Assembly (NCBI RefSeq): GCF_000204055.1
Contig: NW_006768800.1
Coordinates: 227,241 to 291,240 of the forward strand
From: Melampsora larici-populina 98AG31
Lineage: Eukaryota; Basidiomycota; Pucciniomycetes; Pucciniales; Melampsoraceae
Direction of reading: 5' to 3'
DNA: 64,000 nucleotides
Both the position numbers and the translations under genes were made by a program. The notes under the pieces are model-generated. The model saw only the letters and a program-made list of their open reading frames with translations, was not told where the DNA came from and searched no databases. Shown here one piece after another: positions 18,961-30,754 of this stretch. Within the stretch, counting starts at the first letter, position 1, and each line of letters starts with the position of its first letter.

Positions 18961-19034
18961 ATAAGTCGTAAGTCCCTCCTCCGCAAGCTCCATAGGAAGC
19001 GCCCGCGCGGTTTGGAGGGACTTAGTTAAGTTAG
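18961..19034 (-). repeat. right terminal inverted repeat of the 7.1-kb element
   Basis: 74 bp, reverse-complementary to 11947-12013 and followed directly by the GGTAAGCAA duplication. Between the DUF6589 start (18579) and this repeat is about 380 bp of AT-rich sequence without a gene. Confidence 0.85.
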
Positions 19035-19170
19035 GGTAAGCAACGCTCACCGTTGCTGTTCCGAGGCGCGGCGTTGCGGATTTTTTAGGGAGCAGCGCTG
19101 CACAGCTGCGCTCGAGGTGTAAAACTCAGCAGAGCATCCTACACATTCAAAAACGGGTTTTTTATTATAA

Positions 19171-19946
19171 GAGCATCTCCTATCGTCTCGGTAAACGGCT
19201 TCGGTACGGTAAATTTTACCATACCAAGGGTCAAAACTCCCAATCGTGTCAAAATCATGCATCGGTACCCACAGAATCTGTAGAAATTCTGTAGAGGTCC
19301 AGTAAATTTGCTGGACCTCTACCGATTCTGCAGAGGTCGGTATCTGCAAATCTGCTCGACTTCTACCGAGCCGATCCTACAACTCATCCTCAAATCAGTC
19401 CCACTCTATCCCACTACACCTGTATCACCATCAAACACCAATTTCATCTTGTAAATTCTCCGTTTTCTGTGATCAATGGTTTTCAAATGGTCATATAGAT
19501 AACTTGGCTGTTCTCTAATTGATCTTTTTCTAATTGATCTTTTTCTAATCGATCGTTTTTTGATTGACTTTTTTCAATCGTTTGTTTTCAGCTCGTTTGA
19601 TTTCAGCTCAATTGTTTTCAGCTCGATTGTTTTCAAGTCAATTGTTATGAAGTCAATCATCTTGTTTTCAAAGTGATTGTTCTGAAATCAATTGTCATCA
19701 GATCAATTGTCTTTGCAAACTGATTGTGCTCGGATGGATTGTTGCGTGATAGAACATGAGATTTGCAGTTTTTTTTACCGAACATACGATAGTGGCAATG
19801 AGGTGTTTCTGTACAGTATGTACTGTACTTTGTTTGATATAATGCAACGATAGTGGATTTCCACCGTTCTGTATCAAGTGATACCGTACCGGGTCAGTAT
19901 GTACAGAAAATTTACAGAAAATTTACTCGAACGATAGGAGATGCTC
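19171..19946. mobile_element. 776-bp non-autonomous element with TAA duplication (PIF/Harbinger-like)
   Basis: Inverted ends starting GAGCATCTCCTATCGT (19171-19186 and 19931-19946) are flanked by TAA at 19168-19170 and 19947-19949. Three-bp TWA duplications and GAGCATCTCC-type ends are typical of PIF/Harbinger MITEs. The middle (about 19500-19740) is a degenerate array of short CAATTGTTTTCAG-like units. Non-coding. Confidence 0.75.
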
Positions 19947-20482
19947 TAAGCAACGCAACAGCAGTTGTAGCACCGCAGCACGCAACGGTTGCGGGTGTTG
20001 CGGGGCCTGGAAGGCTACCCGGGTAGTTTCCGGGGAGTTGGACGCAAGGGGTCAGATCCCAGACTGTAGTCTGGGAATTCTACGCCACAAGACCTTCGAT
20101 CACCTCCTATCATTCGCTACACAACCCAATTAGGACACAACCTCAACTAATCTCGACATATCTGGACCAATCAAGATGCCTGTGGTTAGGCACTGGAGCC
20201 CAGGGGTTCATACACCCATACCCAAACTCCGATCGAACTGGGAAGAGAATGTAATACATCTTGAAATACTTCCATTTCATGTTCGATTTGTTTCTTATTA
20301 TTCAATTCCACTCCTCAAGCTCTAATACTATCCATCACGCTGATACATCGTCTTCTTTTTTCCATCATCTCAATCTGATTCTTATCCTCATAATATCATT
20401 ACTCTTCGCTATCACTATCTCGATTTAGTTTGACCATATTTCACAATTCTTTCGATATAAACAAATACCAACAACCTCCAAG

Positions 20483-23400
20483 ATGTCACAGTCTTCTGTA
20501 ACCTCGGAACGTCCTACCCGCTCTCGAAAGCAGACCAGCCACCCGGGAATGGTCCCAGTCACTCCTGACTCACGTCGCCGCGTATCGATTGACAGCATTA
20601 TACTTGCCAGTGGCCAATCTCGTAATCGCCAGAAGAAGAACAAGGCCCATGTCTCCGATTCTGAAGACGATGCGGTAGCCGTCCCGAGTCGATCCAAGAG
20701 ACAAAAGCGTAAGGAAGCAACCGATACCGAAATCGAAATCATCTCTTCGCCAGTTGCAAATAGTAAGAAGCGTAAGACCAAGTCGAAGAAAAGCAAGGGT
20801 ACAAATGATACTAGTATGGCTAAAGATGTCAGTGATTCTTCTAACATGACTTCTTTAGCAAGTTTAACTGACCAACTCTCTACATTCATCAGATCGTCTC
20901 GAAGAACGTCAGCAAAGGAGACTTACGTGCGGATTCGGACGAAGAGAATCGAAAGATCGAAGCAAAGACGCGTAAGGATGATCCAAGCAACCTTGTCCGG
21001 CTCAAGTCGTATTTTGGCACCCCTTTCCATAAATCAGGTGATGTGAGTACTCAAACAAGATTAACACATTTCTTCCTTTCAATTTTTCTTATTCTTGTTT
21101 CAATCTTTCCATCCTCTCGATTATCTATCTAGGATACCAGCAAAGCCCCCCTCTCTTATCCTTGTCGATTTTGTAAACGAAACAAGGATGACCCGGTCAG
21201 AGTTAGTCTTAGCAATTTGACTGGTAATCTTTGGGTCCACCGAGATGGGAACACCGCCGATGGACGATCCGACGTAGGATGTCCTGGACGCCTTGTAGCC
21301 AAGGAGAAGGAACCCGACTTGCAGATTCCGCCATCGGTTGCCGAAACACGAAAGGCCTTGTCTAAGACTGGACCCATGAATGCGTTTGTGACCGCAACAG
21401 CAAACGTAGGCTTCTCAAACCTTACCTTGAATCAAATGGCGTGTCTCTGGCTTATCCGACAAGCACAACCGTGGACAAGAGTTGAGGATCCCATCCTTCG
21501 AGGGATGATCCGCTACCTCCGGAAGGAAGCTCACTTGTATGGCCGTTGTTGGGCTGCAGACAAGGCCAAACAAATTAACCTTTCACTTAAAGAGAAGGTG
21601 TTCTCAGAACTCAAGGTCATAATCAATTTTGAGATATTTATCCTTTTATGTAATCTAATTTTTTGGTTTTAATCTCCCAGGATCTCAAATCGAAATTCAA
21701 TCTGGTTCACGATGGTTGGACCACAAAAGGGAACCGTCATGCCTTCATTGGGGCATCGGTGACCTTTGCGGACGACGAATGGAAGTATCGTGTTCGACAC
21801 TTGACTCTCAAAGTTATTACATGGCACCATCACGGTCCTTGGCTTGCCAAGCCAATGGTCAACATTTTAGTAAAGCATGGACTATTTAGAAAGATAAGTT
21901 TTTTCCTTTTTTAATTCATCCTTTTTATTTCATATCATCTCGTGCTGACATCTTGATTTATGTTGTAACACATGCTATGTCAGACCACAGATTCGGGCTC
22001 TAACAACAAGACAATGGCTCGAGAGATGCACAAACAGTTTTTAGAACAGGACGACATCAATTCTTACTGATGGGACCCACACACGATGCACATATTTTGT
22101 TTTTGCCATAAACTTGCATTGATTGTCAATGCAGGTTTGGCAGCGCTTGGAGTTAAGGCTCCGCCACCCCTCAAAGCCAAAGCTACTGACCGAGGTCACT
22201 TTCCCATCGTAGGTAGCATCCTGGAGGAGGACGAACCAGAAGACGAACCAATGGTAGTTCCACCCGGTGTTGGCCGATCAAATCTTGCTGAGGAGGAAGA
22301 CGAAACCCACGAGCACGACTTGCAGGACCTTGAGGATGCTCCAGCTCCAACCGATGTGGTTCTTGAACTTGATGATGAAGGGGAGTGGGATGCCGCTGAC
22401 GCTGAGGATGAAGCAGCACCTGAATTGACCCTTGACGATAATGAGGTCCACCCAACGCACCGTCGTGAAGCAAACAATCTCGATTACATCTTGCGCAAGG
22501 TACGTATATGTGATGGTTTATCTCTTGTTGTTTTATCTCTTGTATTCAACGTAACAAATTGCTGATTATTTATTTTATTGAACAGGTGGACTTTATCACT
22601 CGAAGAATCACACATTCCGCGGCTTGGCGCAAGGAGTATGATCATGTGTGTGCACAAAAGGGATTTCAAGGATCAATCATTGCAGGTTACGGCATTCGAT
22701 GGAATGTGAAATATCAAAGCCGCCACAAGGCATGGCTTGCACGTGAGGTACTGTCGATTCTTTCCTCAGATTATCAATCACGATTCCAGCTAACTTTTTA
22801 TTCATGCAGGTCATTGATCAATTGTGCCGAGACAATTTAAACATCGTCCACTCAAAGAATCGCCCGCCACGTAAAAACAAGAAGCCCTATGGATATTTTC
22901 ATGAACTCTAAATGACAACCAGTGAATGGGCACAAGTCCGAAGAATCAACAAAGAACTTGAAGTAAGTAGACCATTTTGATACATCTTATCTATACAATC
23001 ATTCAACATCTTTTCTTTTTCGATTCATTCATTTTGATTGATTACTTTAGCCATTTTTGAAGACAACCCTTCTCATGGAGGGCGATGGACCGACTGGGTG
23101 CATGGTGATACCCCAATACGTGCAGCTTCAGAACAATCTCGAAAAGAAGATATTACACCTCAGCACAACTGACACCATATATCCGATGCTTGCAAAGATG
23201 AAAGAAAAGACTGACAAGTATCTTAAAGAGGCGCTGGCATGCGAGAGTCTTGTCATGGCCACTGTACTACATCCTTTCTTTCGACTTAGATTTTTTGTAA
23301 AATGGTTTGGAGAAAGCGCCTCGGTTACAATGCAAGCTGAAGCAACTCTTCGTCGGCTCCACCGAGAGTACGAGCTCTCTGCACCTATCATCAGATCGAC

Positions 23401-23950
23401 TTCTTCTCAAAACGAACGTGAAAGACAATCGAAGACACACGCCACTTCTTCCCCTAAGCCAGAAATCTTTGGCAGCAACACGGATGTGGAATCCGAAGTT
23501 GATGAGGCTGATGACCTACCATTGAAGAACTATCTACGTGGAACGGACAAGATGAAGACAGAGAACTATGATGTTCAGGATCCGGAAGCAAGCCTACTGT
23601 GGTGGAAGGTGAGTTATTTTTTTCATACTCACTGATCAAATATAGTGAGTATGAAAATGATTACTTTGATTAATAATAAATGTATTACTTTCTAGGCTCA
23701 CGCAAAAAATTACCGAGTCTTGGCCCTCATGGCTAGAGATTACCTAGCAACCACCGGTTCTTCGTGTGCGGCAGAGAGAATCTTCTCCTGTGCTTCAGAT
23801 GTTTGTTCATGTAGCCGAGGCAGTTTGATTGCCCGAACGATTGAAAGCCTTGTATCAAGCAGACTGTGGTTAAGAGAAGGAGTTGGGCTGGGTAGTGTTT
23901 TTGACGAGCTTAGCAAGGTTCTAAAAGCAATGGGCATACCCATGACTTGA
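20483..23950 (+). pseudogene. hAT transposase, inactivated by stops
   Basis: Exons begin 20483-20827, 20893-21042 and 21133 onward, with further introns to 23950. The N-terminus is basic and Ser/Lys-rich (likely nuclear targeting). A BED-like zinc finger CRFCKRN...WVHRDG follows from about 21160. Catalytic-core blocks are LVHDGWTTKGNRHAF (21690), TTDSGSNNKTM (21983) and HIFCFCHKLALIVNAGL (22090). The hATC dimerisation block, with ARDYLATTGSSCAAERIFS, is at 23700-23860. In-frame stops occur at about 22067 (TGA) and 22909 (TAA). It is the transposase of the surrounding hAT element. Confidence 0.85.
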
Positions 23951-24338
23951 CCATGGAGCAATCGATTTCATCTTTTTTTTTTCTCCTCCTTCTTTATTGA
24001 TTTTTAACATCAATTTTTCATAACTCTCTTTAATATCGTTCATTCCTCTTGTTTTCCTTATTTTTTGTATTCGCCTGTACCATCCCCGACCATGGGTTGA
24101 TGCTATAAATGCTATTCGAAATTGATCTCGCTGCTTACACCTAGTTTAGTCAGTGGCGTTGCTGTTGCGCCCGTTGCGTAGCATTCAAACAGCAACACAA
24201 TCTTTGTTGCGTTGCGTTTTGCTTTTTAAAATGCTGCGCTACGAGAGTTTGAAAAAGTCTTATCTTTGGCGAAACGCAACGCCGCGCTGAATGACGCTGT
24301 TGCGCGGCGTTGCGTTGCTTACCCGGTGTTGGTCAGAG

Positions 24339-25058
24339 TGGTCTGACGGTGGCAAATAAAATGGAGGAAAAATTGGCTGACTAACAAACAAGTGAATAGA
24401 AAAGAACAATTGCATATGCCAGAGGCATGTGCAACCGGTGTCGCCGTTTCCAACTCGGAAACGGTCACACCACCGTGTCAGGAACGCACCGGATGTCAGA
24501 GACCGAATCTGATTGTTCGCTGACGCGGTGGTGGAACCGTTTGTTTGACCACGACTGCAATCGGTAGATGCAATTGGGATTCGGCAGAAGGGGATTTCTG
24601 GGAACGAGATTGCATCACCAGAGAAGTTGATCTTGAATGATTATGACCTGAAGCAGAGGAATGTATTACAGATGGGGAACTTTGCTGCCCTTGATCAGAT
24701 GCGTGGGGAGGTGAAGGTGTGTGGTGCATTATGTGATCATTTGAATGCAAAAGACTGTGAACAGGCACTGCTGGCTTACAATCCAAGATAACTTATGAAT
24801 GAAGAAGAACTCTCATTGCCAATCAATTTAAATACCTCTTCTCCTGTTTTTCTTTGGCTTCATCTGCTTAAGATTACCAATGGACATCTGATGTCAATTC
24901 AGTTGATGACCTAACAATCTTACACTACCAGAAATGTAATATTTTCTGGGCAGAAAAGAAAATCATTGATGTAGAAAATTCCTGAGACATCAGGAAGAGA
25001 GCAAAAAACCCAGAAAAGTATGCAGCTTGTTCCTAGATTTTAAATATTATATTTTTTG
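24339..25058. other. intergenic, no gene recognised
   Basis: Contains short frames such as the Ser/His-rich one on the minus strand at 24496-24786 without recognisable features. Nothing else seen. Confidence 0.45.
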
Positions 25059-25060
25059 TA

Positions 25061-25638
25061 CACAACGGGGTAATTCATACCATCTGATGGTGTTCACTTG
25101 GTGGTGGAGAACTGCCGCCAGATGGTCAGTGGTGCGGCGGTCAAAAGGCGGTATTGCCTGACCGCCATCAGATGGGCCATCTGGCGGTTTTCAGGCCATC
25201 CAGCGACCAGTTTACAGCCCAGTTGACCGATTGATTGGTTTATTGATCCATTGTTCAACATCTCCCTTGGTCACCCCATCCACCCCATGTGGGTTGAGGC
25301 CTCCATGTCAAGCAAGAAGGTGAAGAGCTCCTAGACCAAAGAATGGATTCTGGGAGCTCTCATGTTGTCAAAATAAAAAAGGGGTGGCTAGAACCACGGC
25401 AATGGAGGCAAATGTGATTAAGAAACTTTAATTGCACAGCCTCTGGTTTGATGTGCCTGGAGGAGATTTCCTTATACCGTCTTCTGCTGGCCAAAAGGCT
25501 GGTCAATCTCTCGCAAGACCGACCAGCCAACCTACCAGCTGAAATCTAGTCAAACACTGAAATTTTGGCCAGTGTTTGGCCAGATCTCAACACGACCTCT
25601 TTCTCGCTCATATTCCAATGAAAACTTACCCCCTGGTG
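25061..25638. mobile_element. MITE family X, copy 1 (578 bp), TA-flanked
   Basis: Inverted ends CACAACGGGGTAA / TTACCCCCTGGTG flanked by TA (25059-25060, 25639-25640). Related along its length to 56553-57193, strongest around the block containing AAAAAAGGGGTGGCTAGAACC. Both copies contain many GCCGCCAGATGG-type inverted motifs. Ends and TA flanks suggest a Tc1/mariner-mobilised non-autonomous element. Confidence 0.65.
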
Positions 25639-25802
25639 TAGTTTTAGAACATCAACAACTTCTATTCCTCCTACCAGTAACACAATGGTGACTACCACCA
25701 CTCCTTCATCACTTTTTGGTAGTAAACAATATCAAATAGCTTCTCAAATGGAAAATATGTTATCAAAGGTAAGTTATCTTTGCCCATTTACAAGCTGAAC
25801 AG

Positions 25803-28800
25803 GCTATAGTGCTCAACACCAAGACTGGCATAGCACCGGGTATTTTTTCAAAATCTGATAACGGGGCCAATTTTCACTTTTTTTGGTTCTGATTGAAGTT
25901 TTAGAATGGAATCATTGACAGCTATCCAAAATTGTTTGGATTTTTGCATAGCATTGAATCTCAAAAACAGTGTGAGATTGCCAATGACCAATTTATTTAT
26001 TATCAATAATTTCGCGGTAAAAAAATATACACTGTTAGGTTGGATGGCACCCAGTCATGTGAGATACAAAAAAACAAAAGAAAAGAAATTTCACGTGTGT
26101 GAGGAGAGTTTTTCAGTTTTGTTAACAAAAAAAGACAAAAGCAAAGGGAAAATATGGGAAATAGCTCATGAGCTGTCATTGTCAGTGTCAGTGTCCATGT
26201 CACTTGTGCCATAGACCCTTTGATGAGACTGATACACATGGATTGGGTGATCAGGGTTTGTTTCTCTTATTTTCTGATCACTGTGAATTTGATTGATTCA
26301 AAAAAAACATCAGAAAAAGTGTGAATGAATCATAGACTATGTTTCTTACATGTACTTCAGTTGTATTCCATTGATGTGTCAAAAAAACCGTCTGATTGTG
26401 AGCAGTGGACAAGACGATCTGAGTTTTTCAAATAACGCTTTTCGTCCCTTTAGTGATTTACAGGCATAGTTCTCTTTGCGATATCCTAAGAGAGAAGAAG
26501 GAGAATTTTCATGATGATCAGTGTTTGAGAAATGAAAAGCAAAGAAATATTGAGGTTACTCACGTTTTTTGATGAAACACAAATACATTTCAATGGGATT
26601 TAGCTCGCAATGGAACTTTGGTAGAAACATACATAGATGACCAGACTCCTCAATAGTCATTTGAATAAGTGGCTTCTCTTTAACAAAGTCTGATTGCATT
26701 GAAAGGATTTTGGAAGCACAGCAGTCAATTTCATTGTGATCAACTGGTACTCGGGCATCTCGGCTGGAAAGTTGTCAGGAAAGGAATCCTCAGATTGCTT
26801 GAGAAGACGTTCAGCTCAAGCAATCGCATCCTTTGCAACTACTGAAGTTTTGCATGGTGTACATTGATAAGTAAAGCATTTTAAGCCTTGAGCCATCCTT
26901 GAGTCGTTGTGATGCTTCCATAGTCCACGCTCTTCAAGCACCACTCGGACTCCCTTTGCTTTGTTGGCAAGGTTAGCATCTGGATGATCTGCTGGAAAGA
27001 CCATGGATTGGGTCTGGCCTTGCAAGTGGGCAGGGATGTTTGGATTGTCAATTGGTATTATTATGTTTCGAAGTCGACCCTGCTTGCCTCCAGGGTTGAG
27101 ATTCATCTTCTGAACTCGAAGTGCTGCGGGTCCAAAGGACTCGTGAGCCGAAGAACAGTCAAATATGAAGAGGGCCTGAGCGTCAGGGTGTAGAGTTTCA
27201 AAAATGGGAATTGCACATGTCTGGACTTGTTTGATGAGCTGATTACAGTCCCACCAAGCGTTGCCTTGGCTTCCAGGATATATTACAACACCTGCATCAG
27301 TGAATGGCAGGTTGGTAACAGCTTCAGGTGGGAGGATAAGGCGTCCTGTTGGTTCCAAAATGAAGTCCGAAACGTGCATGAGCTTGCCTTGCGATTTGAG
27401 TCGGAGATCACAGTCGTCCTTTGAGAACCACCCAGTTGATTCCTCTTCGTTTGCATGGACTGTTGATTTGTCATGGTAAATACGAACAACCTCCTTATCA
27501 GTAAATCCTAAGACTGGTTCAGTTATCTTGTCAAGATGACGTCCATCATATTTTTTTGGACAGAGACAGAGACTGGTGAGATTGTCGAGATATTTGCGCC
27601 GGTATAGAAGAACATCGGCTCGTTCGTGTCCGTCATAATAAAGGCACTTCTTGAATGGTTTGAAACCCAAGCCAAGCTTATGCATCCATTGGTTTACGGT
27701 CATATAAGAGACATGATCTTGAAAGTCGGGAAAATCAGGCAGGATCTGAGTGTTGATGATATAAGCAAGCTTGGATGGAGTGGTCTATAATACACAAAGC
27801 AAAAATCAATGGATATTGGTCAGTATCTGATCTACCCAATTGTATATATAAGAAGATGAATTATATTAATCGCCATACCTTTCCACTTTTCTGAGCGGGT
27901 ATTGAGTCAGTAATGCGTTTACGGAAATCAAAGCTGTCAAGCATTGAGCGTTGATTTGTTGATGTACCTCGTCCATCAGGAATCAGGTGCTTGTGGACAA
28001 GGATGTGCTTCGCTTGTGATCAGAGTTTGGCTGCATGAGATGTTCCACTTGTGAATTCTGGATTGGGATTTCGAGCTTGGAGAAATGAGCTGCGGACTGT
28101 TTGTATTGATGCTTCAATTGTTGATGATCGAGGGTTAGAGAGATTTAGCTGTCGGGTGCGGTAGTTGAATTCTCGCAGTTCACCAAGTAAGTCAAAGTAG
28201 CGGTTGGTTAGTGGTATGGTGGTTTTGTGTGAGTCGTAATAGACAGCAGCTTCTTCAATAGCCTCATCAAGTTGAGTCCAAGATCAATTGATGTTGTCGA
28301 TTTCAAATGGGATTTTGGTAAGCTTTTCAGGTTGAATTTCAGGGGATCGAGAGTGTACTGGCATAGGATTAGTAGACGGTGAAGGTGCTTCTGAGCGAAA
28401 TGTGGGATTGTGTGAGAAGTTTCCTTCAAGATTGCTGTCAGATTCTGAGGTAAGTGATGATTCTGAGCTGCTGAGATCGGAGAGCGAGGAGGTCCGACTG
28501 AATTTTGGACGCTTGGAAAGTTCACAAAGCGCTGCCTCTGTGACCTCCGAGACCTCTTGAGTTTCATAGTGAATAAGATTGACAATATGATGAATTTCAA
28601 CTTGGGCTTGTAAGATGATTCTGATGTGAGTTGCTTTGTTGTTGTGCTAATCAATATAATCGGACTGATGGTGGGATTCAAGTCCGGTTGAACCCATTCA
28701 AAAGCCACAAGAGATCTTTTGCTTGAATCCGGTCAAGTGTACAGATCTCTTGCTGATAAATTGATAGCTTGATAAGGCAATAAGAGTGAAGAGTCAATAA

Positions 28801-28982
28801 GATTGAAGAATCGATAAGAGTGATGCGTCTATAAGAGTGAAGGGTTTGCTCAATCGATCGATTGATCAACCCATATCACAGTAAAAATTTTGAAATTTTG
28901 AAATTTCAAATTTGACCCGGCCCCGCTCAAAATAAAAAAAATGATCTGGTGTTGCGGCAGTCTTGGTGTTGAGCACTATAGC
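25803..28982 (-). mobile_element. DDE DNA transposon with 25-bp TIRs, decayed
   Basis: Perfect 25-bp inverted repeats starting GCTATAGTGCTCAACACC (25803-25827 and 28958-28982) bracket a transposase gene on the minus strand. The outermost bases GCTATA are symmetric, so the duplication could be TA or TATA but cannot be fixed. About 3.18 kb. TA duplications would fit the IS630/Tc1/mariner supergroup, which also fits the encoded protein. Confidence 0.75.
26570..28600 (-). pseudogene. DDE superfamily endonuclease (transposase), decayed
   Basis: Minus-strand coding region. It has a Ser-rich N-terminus (28600-28300), a helical part (HILVHKHLIPDGRGTSTNQ, about 28000), then the catalytic core: first Asp in VRIYHDKSTVHANE (27490), second Asp in ALFIFDCSSAHESFGP (27160), and the Glu in LPKFHCELNPIEMY (about 26600). 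This is the DDE endonuclease-like family common in basidiomycete genomes, where the usual second-Asp block is FDNSSNH. In-frame TGA codons occur near 28290, 28020 and 26820, and an intron lies at about 27785-27880. Pseudogene of the element 25803-28982. Confidence 0.75.
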
Positions 28983-29928
28983 TTGTGCCATACATACATC
29001 ATTTGTTTCATGCACTCACTTTTGAACCTTTTCCTTCAATTTATCTTGAATAACATAGCTTTTGCATTTTTGCTAGCCAAAAAATAAGACTTGCTCAATC
29101 CACATTTTGCTCAAAATATGTCATATAGAAAGTATTCAGGTGCCACATGGGTCACACCTTTCAACCAGAAAGAGATCTTTGTGCTTGTGGTACACATACA
29201 GGAAATAGTAAGTACCTCAAGCTGAATTGATGAGGTATATTGTACTGGTTGGGTTTTGTGAAAACCTGATATAGCACAAAAAAAATGTCAAATAACAGAT
29301 GAGCCTTTTTCCACACCCTAGCATGGACCTAGTTTAATGTAAGCCTGTGGCATCTGTTTGGAGCCTGTTGCCTGTGGTTGGTAACTTGGTAGGGCTTGTC
29401 TTAAGCCTGTGATCAATCATCTACTATCTTTCCAACAGATGGGGAAAGAGAGTGATTCTTGGAACACAAAAAATACATATAAGTGAAAATGAGTGAGAAA
29501 ACCATATTGGTATTGATAGTCATGAACATCATTGGGATTGTATAATTGTAAGTATTTAAACCTTTGGCCCACAACCCCACCTTCTTCACCTTATGTGTAA
29601 TCTACCCTACCCATGTGCACAGGTTCATATGGGTATGATTATTTCATTGCTATTCAATCCTATGCAGACAGTACCAAGGCACAAGAGGAGAGTTGCAGAG
29701 GTTTTTGGATGGACATGACACAGTTTCTGCTGGTCAAACTCCTCTCAGTTGTTGGAGGGTGAGTCTTTGACTTTCCTGTTTCCTCTCTCATCCAGTCTAG
29801 GTCTCCTCTCACACTGATATATCTTTCTTTCATTCTTCTCAGGATCATGCTTATGAATACCCGGTCTTACCCTCCTTTGCACATTCACCGTGTCCTTGTG
29901 GCAGTTGCCCGACAACAAGCAAACACCA
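28983..29928. other. intergenic, no gene recognised
   Basis: AT-rich; no frame above about 60 codons with features. Ends at the CAT duplication of the large CACTA-like element. Confidence 0.45.
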
Positions 29929-29931
29929 CAT

Positions 29932-29973
29932 CACAGTGATATTTTACTACTCACTGGCAGGCCAGTGAGTACG
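29932..29973 (+). repeat. left TIR of the 16.8-kb element
   Basis: Matches 46725-46766 reverse-complemented in 41 of 42 positions. Contains the internal palindrome CACTGGCAGGCCAGTG. Confidence 0.9.
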
Positions 29974-29979
29974 ATTCAC

Positions 29980-30052
29980 CTCAAAACAACCTCAAAACAA
30001 TGTCAAAACAATCTCAATTCAATCTCAATTCAATATCAAATCGACCTCAGGT
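29980..30052 (+). repeat. left subterminal repeats
   Basis: Seven or so decamer-like units (TCAAAACAAC, TCAAAACAAT, TCAATTCAAT, TCAAATCGAC). The same units in reverse complement lie inside the right end at 46682-46720. Such arrays bind transposase or accessory proteins in CACTA elements. Confidence 0.75.
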
Positions 30053-30754
30053 TCAGTTTGAGTGGGGGATATGCATGAGCTGCAGATGCACCTGCAGCTA
30101 GTTCAGTAGTACAGCTGCAGATGTAAATTGATCTTCCAAAACTTCCAACGGCTTCTTTTAAATTGCTCAGGATGGTAAATTGCATTCTGAGAACTTCTTA
30201 TGCAGCAAAGTTTGAACTCATCAGATATCCTTTCTTAATATCCAGTCACCTCTTGTAATGGAGTCATATTTCCAACTCAATTACAAACCATGTTGTAATA
30301 GCAGGGTAGCTTGATGGAATCAAGGGCTCATGATCCTTAATAATTCTGATGAACAGAGTTGTTAAAACAAAAGCTCAAAACCAAAAATGACAAGTGTTTC
30401 CTTTCCTCTTACTTTGTGAAATATTGATAGCTTCACATTATTTTTTTGATATGCTTTGTGTACATACCGGGTATCAAAAACAAAAATTGATGAACAGATT
30501 CAACCCAACACAGTTCATGAATGAGATTCACGAATTTTTGGAGATAATAAAGGAATGAAAATGTTTTGAACCCAGAAAAAGTGGAAAAGGAGAACTTTTA
30601 CATTGAGGCCACATCAAAACATCTTCTTGCTCTCATGGTTATTCAATATCCATGGCATTGTCTTCCAGATTAAGTTCCTGCACAAAGCCCTGGAAAGTTG
30701 AAAAATGGATCAGGAGACTTCTCCATGGTGACTCTATTGAGCGCAGTGATAATC

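Larger units (their letters stand above)
11947..19034. mobile_element. 7,088-bp TIR transposon with RecQ-like helicase and DUF6589-type genes
   Basis: Inverted repeats of 67 and 74 bp start CTAACTTAACTAAGT at both ends and are flanked by the 9-bp direct repeat GGTAAGCAA (11938-11946, 19035-19043). Removing the element plus one 9-mer restores the 20-bp end of the host hAT exactly, which proves a discrete insertion. It holds two convergent genes: a RecQ-like helicase (+, 12461-15616) and a DUF6589-type protein (-, 18579-15581), overlapping tail to tail by about 36 bp. No known transposase family is seen. Nine-bp duplications recall Mutator-like elements, but the coding content does not. I infer that one or both proteins mobilise it. 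Confidence 0.85.
11930..24331 (+). mobile_element. hAT DNA transposon carrying nested insertions
   Basis: Ends share a 20-bp inverted repeat beginning CAACACCGGGTAAGC (left copy split at 11946/19044 by a nested element; right copy 24312-24331) and are flanked by GTCAGAG (11923-11929 and 24332-24338), close to the 8-bp duplications of hAT elements. The inner DNA encodes a hAT transposase (20483-23950). Subtracting nested DNA leaves about 4.5 kb. GC-rich GCGCGGCGTTGCG-like subterminal repeats occur near 19056-19076 and 24262-24315. The copy looks inactive: its transposase has two in-frame stops and its left end is split. Confidence 0.85.

Noticed and set aside
11947..19034. Classification of the helicase element as Mutator (MULE) from its 9-bp duplication, or as a Helitron from its helicase
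   Set aside because: There is no MULE transposase motif. Helitrons lack TIRs and duplications and use a Rep/Pif1-type protein, whereas this helicase has RecQ-type motifs.
24496..24786. Ser/His-rich minus-strand frame of 96 codons
   Set aside because: No conserved motif, splice context or promoter; composition suggests chance.
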